DNA from: Jaminaea rosea
Taxonomy: Eukaryota > Basidiomycota > Exobasidiomycetes > Microstromatales
Length of the DNA: 64,000 nucleotides
Reading direction: 5' to 3'
Assembly (NCBI RefSeq): GCF_003144245.1
Contig: NW_020289976.1
Location: 1,116,001 to 1,180,000, forward strand
Shown here: positions 30,433 to 40,534 of the stretch, piece by piece
Position numbering within the stretch: position 1 is the first letter of the stretch
Layout of the letters: each line of letters opens with the position of its first letter
Notes under the pieces: generated by a model
What the model saw: the letters and a program-made list of their open reading frames with translations, nothing else
Told to the model about the DNA's origin: nothing
Databases searched by the model: none
Position numbers and translations under genes: made by a program

Positions 30433-33102
30433 ATGAACGTCGAGCGCGTCCCTCAAGAGGATCGTCGCGTAGTGCCTTCATCGCAAGCCCGCATCCCAGC
30501 ATCGCCATCAAAATCGCAACCTCGCCTTTCGGGGTCGTTCTCCGCCACAGCAAATACCACTCCGCTCCAAATGCAAGACATCAATGTAAAGCAACGCCAG
30601 CCATCCTTCGCGACGCGTCACGCCCATGCAGGTGTGGACACGCCCCCGCCATCCTCGCCCCTGCCTTCAGACAATGAAGGGCGCGGTATGAGATCGTCAT
30701 CAATCACAGCCATCTTCTCATCGTCACCAACTCGCCAACGCGATGGATCCGACGAGAGCAGTCCCGCCGCATCTTCTCCCATCAAGCCCGCATACAGGTC
30801 GCGTCCTTCCCTCGGCACCTCCCACGCTGCCTCGCAGCTGAGCAAGGCTGACCCCTTTGCGGGGCTCAAGGAGCTCGACGCTGCAGCTAGTCAAGTCAAC
30901 AACGCGTCATACGTCCTCTTCGGCTCCTTCACGCACGCCCTCCTCCTTGGGCGTAGCAAGCCGACCGGCCAGCCCCACGCGTCATCCGCTTCCAACACTC
31001 CGGAGGCGGACGATTCTGTCCCGCAAGCTAGCCCCGGAGTTGGCACTAAGCCTACCCAACATATCCCTCTACCCAACCACGCGCGTCATGTCAGTCGCAG
31101 GCACGCCATCATCGAGTGGCTTCCGTTCTCGCCTCTGCCTCGAGCTGTGGACAGCAGAGCCAAGAAGACCCCCTCTGGCGGCTTTGTCGTGCGCATTCTG
31201 GGTCAGAACGGGCTCATTGTAGACGGAAAGAGGCGTCGGGAGGGACATGTGCTGCGTCTTGAGCCAGGAAAGAGCACTATCGACTTCTTTGGTGTCAAGA
31301 CCATCTTCGAGATTCACCCTGACGCGAGCAGGCCGATGCACGCAGTCACGAGCAAGGCAAAGAAGGCTGCAAGAGCCAGCCTGCCAGGTGCTGATGGCAG
31401 CAGCCCAGCAAAGAGGCCAGCAAGCGACAGCATTAGGAGGAGCGCGTCGATGAGGCAGCTCGAGCAGTCTCAAGATGCTTCGCAGGAAGCCGTCTCTCAA
31501 CTGCTTGGCGCTGCTCTGTCCTCGCAGTCGAGATTTGTCAAGACGTCCAACGCTCAAGGCGCACCGCTCTCACCACCAAGCAGCAGCCCTGCACCCTTCG
31601 CAACCTCGTCTCCTGCTGGCCCTAGTGCCGACCGCGATGGGGAGGACGGCGCTGAGGAGCCCTTGTCTCCCAGTCTGGGACGAGGTCGCGCTGATCTCGA
31701 GCTCTCGATGCCGCCCCTCTCCCTCGGCCTCAGCTCGGTCGGCACGCCTTCCTCTGCTACCCCGGCTGTCCCTCGCGCCGCGGAACGCGAGAACGCCGAT
31801 GCTGCCGACACCACAATCCCAGGCGAGGTCGAGAATGAGGCCGCCACGCGCGCTGCCAAGCAGCCCCGCACCGAGCTTGAGGCTGCGCCTGTTGATGGTG
31901 CTGAGAGCGACCTCACGCCATCACCCGAGCTGGCACCCCGTGCCCTGCCGTCATCCTCTGAGGCGTCCGCAGCCCCAGCCATGTCGAGCACGCCCAAGCC
32001 TGCCGCTCAAGCTGCAAGCCAAGGCCCCTTCGCATCACGTGCTCGCACCCTCAAGCCCACCACCAGCCAGATCATGATGCCTCCACCCAAAGTCCCCGCC
32101 TCTGCTACTGCCACTGGTTCCGCAGCCGCCCGCGGGCCTTCCAGTGGCTCCTCCTCGCCGGCTCCTAGCGCTGGCGCAGGACCCGACTCTCAGCAATTCC
32201 GTAACGCCTTGCGAGACCAAGCGCGTGCGTGCGTAGCGGTCCTCGCTCCCACTTACGATCTCGAAGGGCTTCTCGCCGGTGCAATCGTCTTCCACCGCAC
32301 GGCGACGATCAGCGCGAGTGAGGCCGTGCGCTCCGTTTTGGCATCAACGCAGGGCCTCATGCGTGGTGAAGCAGGTGGGAGTGCTGCTGCTACAGACCTG
32401 GCTCAAGGTTCGATCGTCTCCGGCTGGGGAGCAGCGCAGCTCCTCTCTTCTCTCCCCGCCTCAACGGCCACCGAGCGCTGGACCTCTACAGCTCGCCGTG
32501 CCTGGACCGAGAGGCTCGAGAGCGTTCTCCAGTCGAAGCCTATGTTCGGGCAGATCCATCGTGCAGGCAAGGATGCCTCTGGCCACTCGCTCGAGCATTG
32601 GTACTACTACGATGCTGCGGGCGATGAAGATCGTGAGCGTGCAGCGAACTTGGGTAGCTTGGCTAAGCCGATCAGGGGGGCGCTCAAGACTCACAAACCT
32701 ATCTTCTGGAAGAAGGGGGCCTACCCGAAGAGCGCAGATGAGGAGGTTGGCGTCGCCACCAGCTCCGCGACCACGGAGACGTCGAGCGCTGCTGCGCCTT
32801 CTTCCTCTTCGTCATCGTGGCTTCTCAAGGACGGGCCAATGGGCGATTCGCAGATTGGCCCTGCCTTCCCTTCCACTCCTACCGTGACTGCCTCTGCATC
32901 TACTGGCTCGATGCCCTCATCTTCATCCTCTTCGGCCAAGCGGCCTATGCTCGACGAGCGCCGTATCTGGGAGGAGACGCAGCCTGAGGAGCGTGAGTCT
33001 ACGTGGGACAAGGAGGGGGATATGGACTGGTCGGGAAGGAGTGGAGGGGGATCGACGGGTAGTGGCGTCGGCGCATCGAGTGGGAAGAGAAGGAGGAAGT
33101 GA
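30433..33102 (+). CDS. FHA-domain protein, Tos4/Plm2-like
   Basis: Probably a nuclear FHA protein related to yeast Tos4/Plm2, which bind chromatin regulators during S phase and DNA damage. Single exon, 889 aa. After a disordered N terminus, an FHA domain spans about residues 155-300: YVLFGSFTHALLLGRS, HVSRRHAIIEW (about 220) and GQNGLIVDGKRR (about 257) keep the Arg, Ser-x-x-His and Asn-Gly residues that bind phosphothreonine. The middle is Ser/Pro/Ala-rich. A second conserved-looking region at about 583-770 (LRDQARACVAVLAPTYDLEGLLAGAI; HSLEHWYYYDAAGDEDRERAA; RGALKTHKPIFWKKG, each in separate blocks) looks like a winged-helix-type fold found in fungal Tos4 homologues. FHA assignment is firm; orthology moderate. 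Confidence 0.88.
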   Translation: MNVERVPQEDRRVVPSSQARIPASPSKSQPRLSGSFSATANTTPLQMQDINVKQRQPSFATRHAHAGVDTPPPSSPLPSDNEGRGMRSSSITAIFSSSPTRQRDGSDESSPAASSPIKPAYRSRPSLGTSHAASQLSKADPFAGLKELDAAASQVNNASYVLFGSFTHALLLGRSKPTGQPHASSASNTPEADDSVPQASPGVGTKPTQHIPLPNHARHVSRRHAIIEWLPFSPLPRAVDSRAKKTPSGGFVVRILGQNGLIVDGKRRREGHVLRLEPGKSTIDFFGVKTIFEIHPDASRPMHAVTSKAKKAARASLPGADGSSPAKRPASDSIRRSASMRQLEQSQDASQEAVSQLLGAALSSQSRFVKTSNAQGAPLSPPSSSPAPFATSSPAGPSADRDGEDGAEEPLSPSLGRGRADLELSMPPLSLGLSSVGTPSSATPAVPRAAERENADAADTTIPGEVENEAATRAAKQPRTELEAAPVDGAESDLTPSPELAPRALPSSSEASAAPAMSSTPKPAAQAASQGPFASRARTLKPTTSQIMMPPPKVPASATATGSAAARGPSSGSSSPAPSAGAGPDSQQFRNALRDQARACVAVLAPTYDLEGLLAGAIVFHRTATISASEAVRSVLASTQGLMRGEAGGSAAATDLAQGSIVSGWGAAQLLSSLPASTATERWTSTARRAWTERLESVLQSKPMFGQIHRAGKDASGHSLEHWYYYDAAGDEDRERAANLGSLAKPIRGALKTHKPIFWKKGAYPKSADEEVGVATSSATTETSSAAAPSSSSSSWLLKDGPMGDSQIGPAFPSTPTVTASASTGSMPSSSSSSAKRPMLDERRIWEETQPEERESTWDKEGDMDWSGRSGGGSTGSGVGASSGKRRRK

Positions 33103-33314
33103 GCCAGAACAGAACGGACTACGTCCCAACGGAAAGTGAATCAAATGCATGAAGCTCTATATCTTAGCAAGTGATGCATTTGCTGAGCTAACGAGCGTAG
33201 CTCGATGCGACCTCGAGGTGCACGAGGAGTGACCCGCGTGCAAGGGTATAAAGACTGTGGTGGTATGCCAGGAGCGCGGGGATGGGCCACGGTGTTGAGG
33301 GAAGAGGATGCCAA

Positions 33315-35828
33315 CTAGCGGTCTCGAGCTTCATGTCCGCCGTACGAGCCACGCCACGCTGCGCTACGGTACACCCTCTCGTTACTCTCATCCGTCTCGA
33401 GGTATTCTTGCCACTCCTCCGCGATGCCTTCATCATCGTGATGCTGCTGCTGATATCGCTGCCGCTCTTGCTCTTCCTCCCGCTGACTTTGCCTCCGCAT
33501 AGCCTTAACCCTTTCGCTGAGATGCTGAAGCGCATCGAGGCGCTCCTGCTCCCTACTCGTTCCGCTGTTCAGGACGGGAAGGCTCGTGCGATGCCATGAT
33601 TGATGTGTTCTCAAGCGAGGAGCAGAGTATGTCAGCTCGTCAGACGAGTCCCGTCCTGTAAGCTGACGTGCTGCCCCCTCGCGATTCATGGCCCTCGAGA
33701 CCGCTTCGTCGATGTACCCATGAGGCGAGAGGGGCCGGGATGATGAGTTCGAAGGCGGCGCAAAGCCTTCCATTCGGACTGAACCTCGTGGTGGGAGTCG
33801 ACCGACGCTGTGACGCAGGCGACGCGACGATGATGTCGACGATGACGATGACGACGAGGGCAGACCTGCCGAACTCCACGATTCTCTTCGCTCTTCGCGA
33901 CCCTCTTCGCGAGCTGCTTGCTTCTCTCTCTGCTGCAGAAATGCGCGCAATGTGTCCAGGGCAGCTGTGATCTCATTGTACTTCACGCGGGGCTGACCAC
34001 CTCCTCGAGCGCTCCTACCGGTGGCAAGATTGTCCATACTGATCGGTCGGCTGCGGTATAGTGTACGCCCGGGAGGTGGGGGCGCTCGTGCTTGCACGTC
34101 GCTGTGCTGACCAGGCGACGTTCCGTAGCTTCTACTGTCGCCGCTGGAAGCAGCCTGGCTGGCGTGATCCGCTGAGCGCGAGAGCTGCATCAAGGGCGCT
34201 GACGATGGCCCACGATTCTGACTCCATGGCGAGTGGGAGGCGGGCGAAGCTCCTTGCGGCGGTTGCAGGCCAGTGTTCACACGGAGGCTGATGTTCCTCG
34301 GCCAAGATGAGGTACTGCTTGTCACGTTGTTGCGCCGCTGCAATATTGGTGCTTCGTGTGCTTTTCCTTTGCCCTTTTCGTTGCTACTTCTCGTGCTGCC
34401 GCTGATGCTCGAGCCTGAAGCGCCCGTTGCCTCCTCCATTCCCAATGATAGGTTGGCGGAGAACGCCGGCGACGAAAGCGGTGTGTCGTCGTCCATTTCG
34501 CCAGAGTGTGAGAGTCGCGATTGGGCGTGACCGATTGGTGCAAGGAGGGAGTCGTCGAGGCTTAGAGACGAGGCGTCGAGATGGGACGAGCTCGTGGAAA
34601 CGAAGCTGTGCTCTGTGACGTGAGGAGTTATTCCTGGTTGCTGGGTTGCTCGATGATGGCCCGAAGAGACGTCTGGGAGACTGCTTGATAGCTGAGTCAG
34701 GTCGAGCCCGAGCGACTGAAAGTGGGCCACCATACTGGATGGGAGTTCGCCGCCTGGTTGAGACTTCTGTCCCTCTGAAGATTCGAGGCGAGACATGAAC
34801 GACGTGGCATGAAAGCTATCCCGACTGGATTGGGATGTCATTGCCCTCGACCTGGTCCCCTTTGAGCTGCCACTGCTACTGCTGCCGCTGATAGACCGCA
34901 TCGACGGCTCATTGCGAAGCCGCGTGGAAGGATATGGATGGCCGGTGTCAAAGGATCGCCTCGTTGAGGCAGGTTGTCGGCCAGGTGAGACGATGGACCC
35001 AGCACTGGACGCCCCTCGTAGATGCTGGCTTTGTCTGCGAGAGCCCAGTGAATCTTGCGATGGCCGTCGAGCTGATCTCACAGTCGGTAAATTCATTGTT
35101 GATGAAGATGGCGAGATCAGATTGATTGACGGGCTGAAGTCAGCGCTGGTATGCTCTGGTAGCTGCTCTAACCTCTGCGTCCCGCCGCCCATCAGCGCCA
35201 GCATATCTTCGCGTGAATTAGATCGCCAAATCGCCAGCGAGAGTGGATCAGCAGGTAGAGCATCCCAGTCAAGGTCCATGCCAGGCTGCGAGACGGCCCA
35301 TGCTGGATCGGCAGCGCCTTGGGAGTGTGAGAAAGGCAAGGACGGCGGATTTGCCTGTTCCAGAGACGCAAAGAGCGCCGACGTCTCCTCAGCGGAGGGC
35401 CAGCCTGAAGGACCGCTAAAGTCATCCTGCGGGAGGAAGTCTGATTGTCCTTGTCCAGTCTGGCCTGATCCCAAAGTGTCGTCAAAGGTCAGTCCCAAGC
35501 GGTCGTACTCTGACGGGCTTATGTTGAGTGACCCTTGACTGCTTCCGAAGCTAGAGGGACCAGGGCCACGCAGATTGACCGCAGGCGGTTGGGCGTCCGG
35601 AGGTGAGGTCTGGGTCTTGACCCATTCAGGATAGAAATCTTCCTCCGAGGCCTCGTGCGAATGCAACAAATGCTCCTCATCGTATGTCGCATTCCACTGA
35701 ACGGACGGACCTAGTGATTGCTGCATTCGCTGCGGCGAGCTCCTCGCGGTCTCGTCGTGAGAAGTTGCTCCCGAGGAGCTGCCCCCATCCAGGTCGCCAT
35801 GGACGCTGCTCGTGCTCTCATGACGCAT
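33315..35828 (-). CDS. Serine-rich disordered protein of unknown function
   Basis: Not recognised. A single long frame of 837 aa from ATG 35828; the frame upstream has no earlier ATG before a stop. Almost all of it is Ser/Gly/Pro/Gln-rich and likely disordered, with short acidic patches (YDEEHLLHSHEASEEDFYPEWVK) near the N terminus. Two stretches look more ordered: VKYNEITAALDTLRAFLQQREK near residue 610, and a charged helix near the C terminus (ERLDALQHLSERVKAMRRQ, then Glu/Gln/Arg-rich coil). Serine-rich proteins with a terminal coil are often cytoskeletal, signalling or transcription scaffolds, but nothing decides between them. It converges on the TOS4-like gene 212 bases away. Confidence 0.72.
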   Translation of the reverse strand: MRHESTSSVHGDLDGGSSSGATSHDETARSSPQRMQQSLGPSVQWNATYDEEHLLHSHEASEEDFYPEWVKTQTSPPDAQPPAVNLRGPGPSSFGSSQGSLNISPSEYDRLGLTFDDTLGSGQTGQGQSDFLPQDDFSGPSGWPSAEETSALFASLEQANPPSLPFSHSQGAADPAWAVSQPGMDLDWDALPADPLSLAIWRSNSREDMLALMGGGTQRLEQLPEHTSADFSPSINLISPSSSTMNLPTVRSARRPSQDSLGSRRQSQHLRGASSAGSIVSPGRQPASTRRSFDTGHPYPSTRLRNEPSMRSISGSSSSGSSKGTRSRAMTSQSSRDSFHATSFMSRLESSEGQKSQPGGELPSSMVAHFQSLGLDLTQLSSSLPDVSSGHHRATQQPGITPHVTEHSFVSTSSSHLDASSLSLDDSLLAPIGHAQSRLSHSGEMDDDTPLSSPAFSANLSLGMEEATGASGSSISGSTRSSNEKGKGKAHEAPILQRRNNVTSSTSSWPRNISLRVNTGLQPPQGASPASHSPWSQNRGPSSAPLMQLSRSADHASQAASSGDSRSYGTSPGQHSDVQARAPPPPGRTLYRSRPISMDNLATGRSARGGGQPRVKYNEITAALDTLRAFLQQREKQAAREEGREERRESWSSAGLPSSSSSSSTSSSRRLRHSVGRLPPRGSVRMEGFAPPSNSSSRPLSPHGYIDEAVSRAMNREGAARQLTGRDSSDELTYSAPRLRTHQSWHRTSLPVLNSGTSREQERLDALQHLSERVKAMRRQSQREEEQERQRYQQQHHDDEGIAEEWQEYLETDESNERVYRSAAWRGSYGGHEARDR

Positions 35829-36821
35829 TGTCTGACTAGTCCAGCACACTTCCGGTCAGTCGACAAGCGACGAGGGCGCAAGTCGTTGAAGCCGACTGAG
35901 TGCGACGTCAAAAAGGTGAGCAAAATCAGCTTTCCAGTCGCCTTCCTCGCCTGAGGCACCTCATTCTGGCATCCCTCCTTGTGAGGGCAGAGCGAGTCGA
36001 GGTATGACCATCTTCTTCCGCAACCGAAGGCGGTCCAAGATTACCGTCTCACTCGCCGACCTTAGATGCTGCGCCTCCTCTCGATCTACTTCATCCAACA
36101 ACGAGCCGCTGCAGACTTACCTGAGGGAGGAAGCACGTCAAGTAGGCGGGAGTGATGATAACGCGCTAGTTGCAGTCTATTGGAAAATGTCCTGGTGCTA
36201 GCATGGAGGTGCTTCAGATGTCATGGCCCAGACTGGATGATGAGGGGTGATTCTGGTCTAGGCAGAAGGTGGGATGCTGAGGACAGGGAAGAGCAGGCTC
36301 GTCGATGTCGTCGTGGCTGAATAGGCCTGTGAGATTTTGCTCCAAGGTGTGCCACTTTTGGCAGCATCGGGACACGCAAGGCGCTCGCACTTGCACGGCA
36401 TTCACTGATATAATTGCTTCGCGTACCCTCCTCGCTCATTCTGCGCCTGCACACGTCGAGTGTTGTAGTTCAGCAGTCATTGGCGAGGGCGACAAGGGCC
36501 AAAGACGCAGCCGCTGCAAGCAGTCGTTGGAGGCGTCGCTGCTCCGAAGTCTTGGTCCTCCTACTGCCCTTTCCTCGTCATCAGCCCCGTGGTCAAGAAT
36601 GTGGGACACCGGGAGGGGTTGGTCCCTCTTTGCCCGTCTGTCTGCGCTAGAGACAGCAGCAGCAATTCGATTGCCGTTGCCGCCCCTTCTGAAAGTGGCC
36701 GGGCAAGTCGAAGAAGATTGAGAGCAGGCAGCGGCGACAGCGGCGGAGGCGGCGGCGGCGGTGTTGGTCTCGCGTGCATCTGCATCGACCCTTCTTCGAG
36801 ATGAAGAGGGCGGCCGCTTTG

Positions 36822-36859
36822 GAGCGAGCGGGCGGGCGAGCGAGCGAGCGAGGCAGGCG
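36822..36859 (+). repeat. Imperfect GAGC/GGGC tandem repeat
   Basis: About 38 bases built of GAGC and GGGC tetramers ending in GGCAGGCG, inside the gene-poor region. Confidence 0.7.
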
Positions 36860-37809
36860 AATGAAGAACGGGCGGACCTGCCTGGTTCGACCTCAGGAAG
36901 CCACTGCCACTACCTGGCCCACGAACAAATGACGTGAGGGCAAATCACCGATCAAAGCGTGTGCGTTGAAGCTCATCTGACCGGTAGCCTGAAAGGAAAG
37001 AGGAAGCGCAGTGCGCGGGCACAATAGGCAGTGCAGGCTGGGCTCATGGAAACGCAGCGCAGCAAACAAACAGATCGGAGGAAGCGCATGTCTCGGCCCA
37101 TTGATAGGCTGGCGAGTGGACCTGGAAGAGTGTGATGAGACGAACGTCAAATGGACATTCCGCCCACGGACGGGCGATCGCGAAGCAGGAGACGCTGATC
37201 ATTCATCATGGCTCACTGCATCCCACGGCCGTCCCTTTCTTTCCCATTGTCAATTTGATGCAGAGCGTCCAGAGTAAATGGCTGCTGCACGCCTGCACGC
37301 CTGCACACATCACATCGGGCTCACTCACATCCGTCGTTTTATATCCCGGGACAGTGGTAGACTACTAGTATCCACGTCATCCAGCGCTCACCCGTTGCTA
37401 AGCTCACTTCTGCAAAAATGGGCGCACTGCTCCATGATCAAATGGCCTCTCTACACAGGAGCAGGCGAAGTGGTCTGCTGCAGGTTGCGGGCTTCGGTCC
37501 GAAGTAGCCGGGGAGCTGGAGATCGTCATACCACTCATGTCTTGGTCCGCCTCACGAGCAAATGGGAGCTCGACGCTGGTCCTGAGTACTAGCTTGCACA
37601 GCTTTGTACCCACCAGTGCCCTGATCACCAAGCAAGAACCTTTTTTTCGTTCGCGCGAGCCCTCCCCTCGCTGCCTGACGAGCACGGGACAGATCGTGGG
37701 AGTTAGTCGGGTCACGAGCGATGGTGTTAGGCGGGCTTGTCGCTCGTCGAAAAGGCGCCAAGTCTGCCGACTGGTGCGCGCTTAGAGTGTACAGAGCAGC
37801 GTCAACTGA

Positions 37810-37851
37810 AAGACGCCGCTGGCTGATGGTGCATACCTCGAGCGGCGTCTT
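37810..37851. repeat. 11-bp perfect inverted repeat next to an E-box
   Basis: AAGACGCCGCT at 37810-37820 and its exact reverse complement at 37841-37851, separated by 20 bases. The second arm ends one base before the palindrome CCACGTGG (37853-37860). It lies about 710 bases upstream of the secreted hydrolase-like gene. Confidence 0.75.
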
Positions 37852-37852
37852 A

Positions 37853-37860
37853 CCACGTGG
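37853..37860. promoter_or_regulatory. Palindromic E-box CCACGTGG
   Basis: One of three copies of this octamer in the window, all in gene-free DNA upstream of starts (also 24774-24781 and 49167-49174). Candidate bHLH site by established consensus only. Confidence 0.35.
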
Positions 37861-38564
37861 CTAAAGGGCGATGGTGTTGTTGTCAAGCCGGAGCGACGGC
37901 AGTGGGCGGCGACGCTTTCTGCATGCCGCGGCTGCGTGCATCACCCTCGAGGATGAAATGTCATGGTGGTGCGCGCCAAGAGGCGGGCTCACTCGGAGGG
38001 GCATACGAGGGACAGCACACGAGCAGCGAGCCAGCTGACTGGCATATGAGATCGTGGCGATTCGTGGAAGATGGTATAGGGCCAGAGAGCTCACACCAAA
38101 GAGAGTGGGAGAGAGGGGGAGGGAGAAGGGTCGTATAAGGCGAGGCGGGGCAGGGCGGGGCGTTCTCTGGCTTCGATGCCGGCCGAGGCGGCAAGCGAGT
38201 CGTCGTCCGGCGTCCCAGGGCGCGGCTCGCCTTCTCAGTCTTGGGCGTGGCTTCCGCGAGTGCGTCTCCGCCAAGACCAGACTAACAGGACTCGGTCCCC
38301 TTTCCTGCCTTCGAGCCATGGACTCCTTGCACAACCTCGTCCTCTCCCTCATCACGACTGATTCTCTTCTCAACATTCGATTTCTTATACCTCACGATCT
38401 TCAAAGGGATCTTTGTCCATCCTCATCCGGCCTCCCTACTCTCCCTTGGCTCTCGCGAACACCGCCTCCATCACAGTCTTTCACTCGTAGCGCCACTTCC
38501 AGCATAATCCTCTTCTGCCCTCTCTCGACCCATTAAACCCCCCCACCATCGCATCATCTCAGTC

Positions 38565-40070
38565 ATGAAATCATTCGCCTCAATCGGCGTAACCTGTGCT
38601 ACCCTTCTGGCAGCCTCGTCTGCCTTCGCCCACGGCCTCAGCGGCTCGCAGAGTCTTCGTAGCCACGCCCAGAAGCGTGATGCGAGCACATTGATGAGCG
38701 GTGGCACCAACAATGAGGGCGAGCAGCACGGCAAGGTAGACGTACCCAAGGGAGCTGTCTTTTCGTCGCTCCCCGTCGGTACCGGTGGCGAGGAGGTCGC
38801 CGTCTTCTGGACGAAGAATCCAAAGAACGATACGGCCACTCACGCCTACGTAATGATCCACGGCAAGATCCGAAATGGCAATGAGTACTGGACGACGATG
38901 GACGATGCGCTGAACAGCGCCGTCAAAGACGACTACAAGGGTGCTCATTCCGACGACATCGTCACTGCGCCTCAATTCTTTAGCACCAAGTACAACTCGG
39001 GCCAATACACCGATGAGCAGCTCGCCTTTGGCGATACCAATGGCTGGCAAGCAGGTGACCCAGCCACGCACCCTGCGGGCACCAAGTTGACGTCCATCGA
39101 TGCCCTCGATGCCTTTGTCGATGTGAGTATGCGGTGTCTCAAGACTGGCATATATCCATGAGTCTGATCTTTACGCGTCCGCATCTCTGCGCAGGAATTC
39201 GCCAACACGTCTAAGTACCCGCAAATGAAGAATCTGACCATCGTCGGCCATGGTGGTGGAGGCCAGCTTATCGCTCGCTACGCCCAAGTAGCTAAGGACC
39301 CGCCGTCAAACCTCCACGTCCGCTACATCATGGGCGACCCGTCCTCGAACCCGTACTTTACGACCGACCGCCCAGAGACTGATCCTGAGATCGCTCAGAC
39401 CAAGACCTGCCCATACTACAACACCTGGCGATACGGCTACGACAACTTCACGGGCACCGCGGCGGGCAAGTTCACCCCTCAGCAGTACTTTGCGTCCTAC
39501 ATTCGCCGCGACGTGATCAGCATCGTCGGCTACCAAGATGTGCAGGACGCAGGCGACTCTTACTGCATGGCCGAGCTCCAGGGTGGCCACAAGCGACGTG
39601 ATCGCAATCTCTGCTGGTACCAGTACGTCAACGGCCTCGCGAGGACTGACGAAGACCTCTCTGGCTTCCCCTGCAACTTTACCAACTTGCCAGACTGGTC
39701 GAATATGTCTGCCAACGCCATCTCGACCCGCCTTGTCGTTGTTGAGGACGCTGACCACGACGCTGCCGAGGTCTTTGGCAGTACTGAGGGACGCAGCGCC
39801 CTCTTCGATGACAAGAACATTGCCACCGGTTGGAGGCCGAAGGGATGGAAGGCCTCGACCAAGGCTGTCTCGCCTGGGGACACGGTTATTCTTGGCGCCA
39901 ACGGCTCATCGAATTCTTCGGGCTCGTCTGACAGCAAGCAGCAGACCAACTCGACGTCCAAGTCTGGCGGCTCATCAGCTGCAGCCGGCTCTGCTTCTCT
40001 TGGACACTCATACATCGCGCTGGCCGCGACCCTCACGCTGCTTGGTACCGGAACCGCTGCGCTCATTTAG
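38565..40070 (+). CDS. Secreted GPI-anchored alpha/beta-hydrolase-like protein, nucleophile lost
   Basis: Looks like a fungal secreted alpha/beta-hydrolase-fold protein held at the cell surface. Exons 38565-39122 and 39195-40070, intron of 72 nt (GTGAGT...CGCAG, phase 0); 477 aa. Signal peptide at 1-22 (MKSFASIGVTCATLLAASSAFA). The strand-turn-helix after NLTIV, normally G-H-S-x-G, reads GHGGGGQ with G206 where the nucleophile Ser belongs. Other fold elements remain (THAYVMIHGKIRNG for the oxyanion strand, VVVEDADHDAAEVFG for the His loop). Several NxT/NxS sites. The C terminus is Ser/Asn/Gly-rich and ends in a hydrophobic stretch, a GPI signal. No family name can be given; loss of the Ser argues for a non-catalytic or altered role. 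Confidence 0.88.
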
Positions 40071-40534
40071 ACTTAGAGACAAAGTCGCTCATCTGGACCC
40101 GCCAGCTTTTCTGAGAAGGTCAAGTTAGACGGATCGCAGCGACGGCACACTATTGCTTCGAGAGCAGTAGCAGCTTAGCCTAGCTCATGCACATGGACAA
40201 TGTAGACAAGGCTCGCGCGCTTCCCTTCCTCTCTTCCAATCACGAGCTTGTATCCTTCCGTAGCTGCCGCCGATGTGTTTGCTCGAAGGCATCCGCCCGC
40301 GGAACAGCGCCATCGCCATCCCTTCGATGGCCGCGAGGAGCCGCACTCGCGGCGCGTGATGGGCACAGGGTACCGTTGCTGGCGTGAGACGAAGACGGAA
40401 GTTAATGAGCGGGCCGACGCAGATGCACCGATCCCTTCGTCTCGCCTCTTCCTTGCCTTCTTTACCATCGCTACATTCTCGTGTTCCCCAATCCCCTCGC
40501 CGATACCACCTCCCACCACCTCAACCCAGCCACC
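40071..40534. promoter_or_regulatory. Spacer and promoter before the GMC-like gene
   Basis: 464 bases between two co-oriented genes, ending in a C/T-rich leader and a CCACCATG start context. No coding signal. Confidence 0.4.

Larger units (their letters stand above)
35829..38564. other. 2.7-kb gene-poor divergent region
   Basis: Longest gene-free stretch in the window, between the starts of the serine-rich protein (minus) and the secreted hydrolase-like protein (plus). Open frames up to 171 codons are found on both strands but show no family signature, conserved block or usable splice chain. It holds a purine-type GAGC/GGGC repeat, an inverted repeat and an E-box, listed separately, and ends in a C/T-rich leader before 38565. 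An uncoding RNA or a very long promoter is possible; nothing proves either. Confidence 0.5.

Noticed and set aside
36870-36900. tRNA B-box-like GGTTCGACC
   Set aside because: No A box, no acceptor or anticodon stem can be drawn around it on either strand.
37861-38376. 171-codon minus-strand frame in the gene-poor region
   Set aside because: Arg/Pro/Ser-rich, no motif, lies in the promoter of the hydrolase-like gene.
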